From assembly GCA_964383675.1 (NCBI GenBank), contig CAYLHX010000010.1, forward strand, positions 1 to 49,989: 49,989 nucleotides of DNA, written 5' to 3'. The notes under the pieces were generated by a model. It made no database searches, was not told the DNA's origin, and worked only from the letters and a program-made list of their open reading frames with translations. The stretch comes from CAYLHX01 sp964383675 (GTDB taxonomy: Bacteria; Patescibacteriota; Gracilibacteria; UBA1369; LOWO2-01-FULL-3). The position numbers and the translations under genes were made by a program. Of this stretch, positions 47,100 to 49,989 are shown one piece after another; positions within the stretch are counted from its first letter, which is position 1; every line of letters begins with the position of its first letter.

Positions 47100-48515
47100 A
47101 TGGAGGAAAAAGGAATTCGTTTTCACAATACGGCGTCGGGGAAAGTCGAAAAATTTGAACCTTTGGATGATAAGAAGGTGAAGATGTATGTCTGTGGGCC
47201 GACGGTTTATGATGCGGCGCATCTCGGACATGGTCGTAGCGCCGTATCCTTTGACGTGATGCGCCGCTACTTGATCTATAAGGGCTACGAAGTTACCTAT
47301 GCCTCAAACTATACCGACATTGATGATAAAATGATTAACAGGGCCAACGAAGAGGGCATTTCCGTTGATGAACTTACGAAGAGGATTGTTCCGCTTTATG
47401 AAGAGGATTACGGCAAGCTTGGCGTCATGCCGCCGGATATAGTTCCCTACGCTACTCAGCATGTTCCGGAAATGATTGAGTTAATAAAGAAGTTGGAGGC
47501 GGATGGTCACACCTATACTTTGGATGACGGTGTTTATTTCAGTGTGGACAGTTATCCTGCTTATGGTGAGTTTTCCGGCCGTAATTTGGATGAACTTAAA
47601 ATGGGTGCGCGTGTCGAGATAGATGAAGATAAAAAGAATCCCTGTGATTTTGTTTTATGGAAGTTTAAGAAAGAGGGCGAACCTTTTTGGGAAAGTTCCT
47701 GGGGTGATGGTCGTCCGGGATGGCATATTGAGTGTAGCGCTATGACCCGGAAGCACCTCGGCGAACGTTTTGATATTCACGGAGGTGGACTTGATCTAGT
47801 TTTTCCTCATCATGAGTGTGAAGTGGCACAAAGTCGCGGTGCTTTTGGTCCGGACAGCTTTGCCAAATATTGGATTCATAATGGTTTTATTACCATAGAT
47901 AAGGAAAAAATGAGTAAGAGTTTGGGGAATTTCTTTACCTTGCGTGAGATTTTCAAGAAGTATGACCCGAAAGTTGTTCGTCTAATGTTTTTGCAGACTC
48001 ATTATCGCAATCCGATTGATTTTTCACTGGTTTTATTGGACCAAGCTAAGGCGGCGTTGGAGAAGTTGAGGAATTTTGTTTTGATGTTGAAAAGTGTTGA
48101 TGAAAATTTTCCTGTTGGTGTGGTTGATGGAGTTAAGGCAGACTCTGGATGGGCCGCTAAAATGATTGAACAGTTTGATTATTTCATGGATGATGATTTT
48201 AATACTTCAGGTGCTTTAGGGGCAGTTTTTAATATGATTGGTGTGATTAACGGTATTAATTCTTTGGGTAATTTGACTCAAGCTATAGCAGATTCTGCTT
48301 TGGAGGCTTTGAAGAAAGTTGACAATGTTTTGGCAGTAATTTTTGATGATGATTTAGTTGTGGATGGGGAGGTTGAAAAGCTGATTAAGTTACGTGAAGA
48401 GGCTCGCAAAAGCAAAGACTTCGCTACTTCTGATCGCATTCGCAATGAGCTGGATGCTCAAGGTATAATTTTGGAGGATACGTCTAATGGTACTATCTGG
48501 AAGCGTAAAATTTAG
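47100..48515 (+). CDS. cysS: Cysteinyl-tRNA synthetase
   Basis: This class I synthetase charges tRNA-Cys. The 471-residue protein has the zinc cysteine in YVCGPTVYD, the HIGH motif as HLGHGR near residue 41, zinc-site GWHIECSAM and FPHHECEVAQS, and KMSKSLGNF near residue 270. The C-terminal anticodon-binding region ends with SDRIRNELDAQGI. ATG 47100 is preferred over TTG 47082, which would run back into yggT. It converges on murC with a 4-base overlap. Confidence 0.97.
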   Translation: MEEKGIRFHNTASGKVEKFEPLDDKKVKMYVCGPTVYDAAHLGHGRSAVSFDVMRRYLIYKGYEVTYASNYTDIDDKMINRANEEGISVDELTKRIVPLYEEDYGKLGVMPPDIVPYATQHVPEMIELIKKLEADGHTYTLDDGVYFSVDSYPAYGEFSGRNLDELKMGARVEIDEDKKNPCDFVLWKFKKEGEPFWESSWGDGRPGWHIECSAMTRKHLGERFDIHGGGLDLVFPHHECEVAQSRGAFGPDSFAKYWIHNGFITIDKEKMSKSLGNFFTLREIFKKYDPKVVRLMFLQTHYRNPIDFSLVLLDQAKAALEKLRNFVLMLKSVDENFPVGVVDGVKADSGWAAKMIEQFDYFMDDDFNTSGALGAVFNMIGVINGINSLGNLTQAIADSALEALKKVDNVLAVIFDDDLVVDGEVEKLIKLREEARKSKDFATSDRIRNELDAQGIILEDTSNGTIWKRKI

Positions 48516-49831
48516 AGGAGCTTGTAGATTTTATTGATGTCTCCTGCTCCCATGGTGACTATGATGTCGAATTTTTGATGATTGTTTTGAATGTATTTGG
48601 CGGTTTGTTTTAGCCCTTCACCGTTCTCGGCAATTTTTTCATGGCTGTTAATTTCATCGACCAAATCATCGACGGAGACACTTTTTATATCCTCCTCGGA
48701 ATCTCTAACCTCGTAAATGCTAGGAATTAGGACTTTATCCGCGCTATAGAAGCACTTTCCGAATTCTTTGATCAAAAGTTTTGTTCTTGAGTATTGATGA
48801 GGCTGGAAGATGCAGAGGATTTTGGCTTTAGGATGTGCTTCTCTGATCGCGTTTAGTGTGAATTCGATTTCAGTTGGATGGTGAGCGTAATCATCGATAA
48901 AGGTGGCTTTTATGAGCTTTTTGTGGCGCTTTTGCATTCTTCTCCAAGTCCCCCTGAATGCGCGTATTGCTTGTTCAATTTTTTTATTCTCTACTTTAAG
49001 TAGTTTTCCGATTTGTGCGGCAAAGCTGGCGTTGCTTTTGTTGAAGCCACCTGGCACGCCTGGTTCTAGTTTAATCTGGCCATTTTGATCACTTTTTTTA
49101 TTCAGCACAACCTGTGCTTTGAATTGGGGATTCTTTTGGAGCTTTTCCAATAGTTCCGAGCTACCTTTATTATCGGTGTCAATTATTAGATGGCTTTTCG
49201 AGTCAAGTTTTAGACAGAGTTTTTCAAAAGTTTGAAGATAATTTTCGAAGGTTTTGAAGTAATCCAGATGTTCTGCTTCAATATTTGTTATGGCGAGTAT
49301 GTTTGGCTTAAGGCTCAAAAATGACTCCTTGTATTCGCAGGCCTCGGCAATTAAAACATTGCTTTCCCCTACTCGATAATTCTTGTTTTTGAGCTCTTTC
49401 ATCTTGGTTCCGATGATTACATTTGGATCTAGATTGCCATTCATCAGAACTAATGCTGTCATGGCGGTGGTGGTGGATTTGCCGTGGGTTCCGGCTATGG
49501 CGATTGTAAAATACTCTTTGCTCAATTCTCCCAGTGCTTGCGGATATGTCATGGTTTTAACGCCAAGTTTTTCCGCTTGCAGTAGTTCCGGATTGCTTTT
49601 GGGTATTGCAGGTGAATAAACAACCAATTGATGCTTTTTACTGATATTTTTAGCCGAATGGCCAATAGTTACCTTTATTTTTTTCAATTTAAGGCCTTTT
49701 GTGATCTCGGAGGGACTTAGATCCGAACCGCTGATTTCTTTACCCTTCTCATGTAAAATCTGCGCCAGGGCCGAGGTGCCTATCCCGCCGATGCCGATAA
49801 AGTGGATGTATTTTGCTTCTTTTAAGTTCAT
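48512..49831 (-). CDS. murC: UDP-N-acetylmuramate:L-alanine ligase
   Basis: MurC adds the first amino acid of the peptidoglycan stem peptide. The 439-residue protein has the N-terminal Rossmann motif HFIGIGGIGTSALA, the ATP-binding GTHGKST at 114-120, ITNIEAEHLDYF, and the C-terminal DDYAHHPTEI and FQPHQYSRT. It is full length. Other dcw-cluster genes are not seen here. With murJ it supports a functional peptidoglycan pathway. Confidence 0.97.
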   Translation of the reverse strand: MNLKEAKYIHFIGIGGIGTSALAQILHEKGKEISGSDLSPSEITKGLKLKKIKVTIGHSAKNISKKHQLVVYSPAIPKSNPELLQAEKLGVKTMTYPQALGELSKEYFTIAIAGTHGKSTTTAMTALVLMNGNLDPNVIIGTKMKELKNKNYRVGESNVLIAEACEYKESFLSLKPNILAITNIEAEHLDYFKTFENYLQTFEKLCLKLDSKSHLIIDTDNKGSSELLEKLQKNPQFKAQVVLNKKSDQNGQIKLEPGVPGGFNKSNASFAAQIGKLLKVENKKIEQAIRAFRGTWRRMQKRHKKLIKATFIDDYAHHPTEIEFTLNAIREAHPKAKILCIFQPHQYSRTKLLIKEFGKCFYSADKVLIPSIYEVRDSEEDIKSVSVDDLVDEINSHEKIAENGEGLKQTAKYIQNNHQKFDIIVTMGAGDINKIYKLL

Positions 49832-49851
49832 TTGTATGTTTTCTTAATTGA

Positions 49852-49857
49852 ATTCTA
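49852..49857 (-). promoter_or_regulatory. Candidate -10 of murC
   Basis: Minus-strand TAGAAT at 49852-49857, giving a start near 49845 and a 14-nt leader. The -35 position (TTTATT) is poor. Confidence 0.35.
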
Positions 49858-49916
49858 CCCAAATTGCCTAAAAAAATAAACTGTGATAGTTTTATTTTTG
49901 CCTCTAAACTAAAAGA

Positions 49917-49989
49917 ATGTCAGCACGCTTCGCGCACATTTCGAGTTTCACCAAGATGATAATTATTGTCGAATTTCTGTTGGTTGGCT
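49917..49989 (+). CDS. Possible start of a membrane or secreted protein, cut by the window edge
   Basis: An ATG at 49917 opens a frame that runs to the end of the window (24 codons). It reads MSARFAHISSFTKM followed by a hydrophobic run (IIIVEFLLVG), which resembles a signal peptide or first transmembrane helix. A weak TAAACT at 49905-49910 lies just upstream. Too little is visible for more than a tentative call. Confidence 0.35.
   Translation, partial: MSARFAHISSFTKMIIIVEFLLVG

Noticed and set aside
1..49989. Recoding of TGA as glycine, as in Gracilibacteria and Absconditabacteria
   Set aside because: TGA ends several well-defined genes at the expected length (thiI, the small gene before dedA, the SpoIIE phosphatase), and no conserved gene needs TGA read-through.
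1..49989. CRISPR arrays, insertion sequences, prophage or integrase genes
   Set aside because: No regularly spaced direct repeats, transposase motifs or phage genes were seen. The window is housekeeping and envelope genes throughout.

Overview
The window looks like part of a small, gene-dense bacterial genome of the Patescibacteria (candidate phyla radiation) type. The basis is mixed. Genes abut or overlap almost everywhere. There is a two-helix pilin of the Patescibacteria type IV secretion pilin class, S-layer homology (SLH) proteins fit a monoderm-like envelope, and many proteins carry unusual fusions or low-complexity tails. TGA acts as an ordinary stop (for example in thiI, the small gene before dedA, and the SpoIIE phosphatase), which argues against the UGA-glycine code of Gracilibacteria/Absconditabacteria. 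A Peregrinibacteria-like lineage would fit the comparatively rich biosynthesis (complete pABA branch, most of folate, riboflavin), but that placement is inference.

Layout. 1-7 kb: the end of an unrecognised gene, recG-tyrS, a TrmB-like regulator and an RluA-type pseudouridine synthase. 6.7-10 kb: obgE-pth-rplU, tRNA-Leu(CAA), a small membrane protein and a DedA protein. 10-14.8 kb: one tight minus-strand folate/pABA operon, folP-PTPS-folK-folE-pabA-pabB-pabC, then divergent thiI. 16-21.8 kb: uvrC followed by two secreted SLH proteins, one carrying parvulin and SecD-like domains and one a trypsin-like protease. 21.8-25.7 kb: a nucleotidyltransferase-fold protein, der, the pilin and a GT4 glycosyltransferase. 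25.7-28.6 kb: PrsW-type protease, STAS protein, RsbW-type kinase and chorismate mutase. 28.7-33 kb: rpsB, a Tic20-like membrane protein, tsf, ribBA, ribD. 33-40.4 kb: a C39-like peptidase, murJ, then an MFS-HEAT membrane protein, STAS protein, SpoIIE phosphatase and queA. 40.4-49.9 kb: an ATP-grasp/retropepsin/QEGLA-metallopeptidase fusion with a PKD-7TM partner, an Ig/FN3 surface protein, yggT, cysS and murC.

How the parts work together. The folate operon converts GTP and chorismate towards dihydropteroate, with a PTPS homologue where FolB would be expected. Two loci about 10 kb apart supply the parts of a partner-switching pathway: RsbW kinase, two STAS antagonists, a membrane SpoIIE phosphatase and a PrsW protease. 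No sigma factor is visible. The uvrC operon combines DNA repair with what looks like extracellular protein quality control. The ATP-grasp and 7TM pair looks like an envelope-linked system for adding and removing amino acids or peptides.

Most interesting observations: a GNAT-like domain inside UvrC; an SLH repeat split by a PPIase and SecD-like insert; the triple-fusion ATP-grasp enzyme; convergent genes that nearly all overlap, with at least one convincing terminator buried in the opposing gene; and operon-first genes whose predicted leaders are uniformly 14-21 nt and lack a Shine-Dalgarno sequence. All calls come from reading the sequence; no database search was possible.
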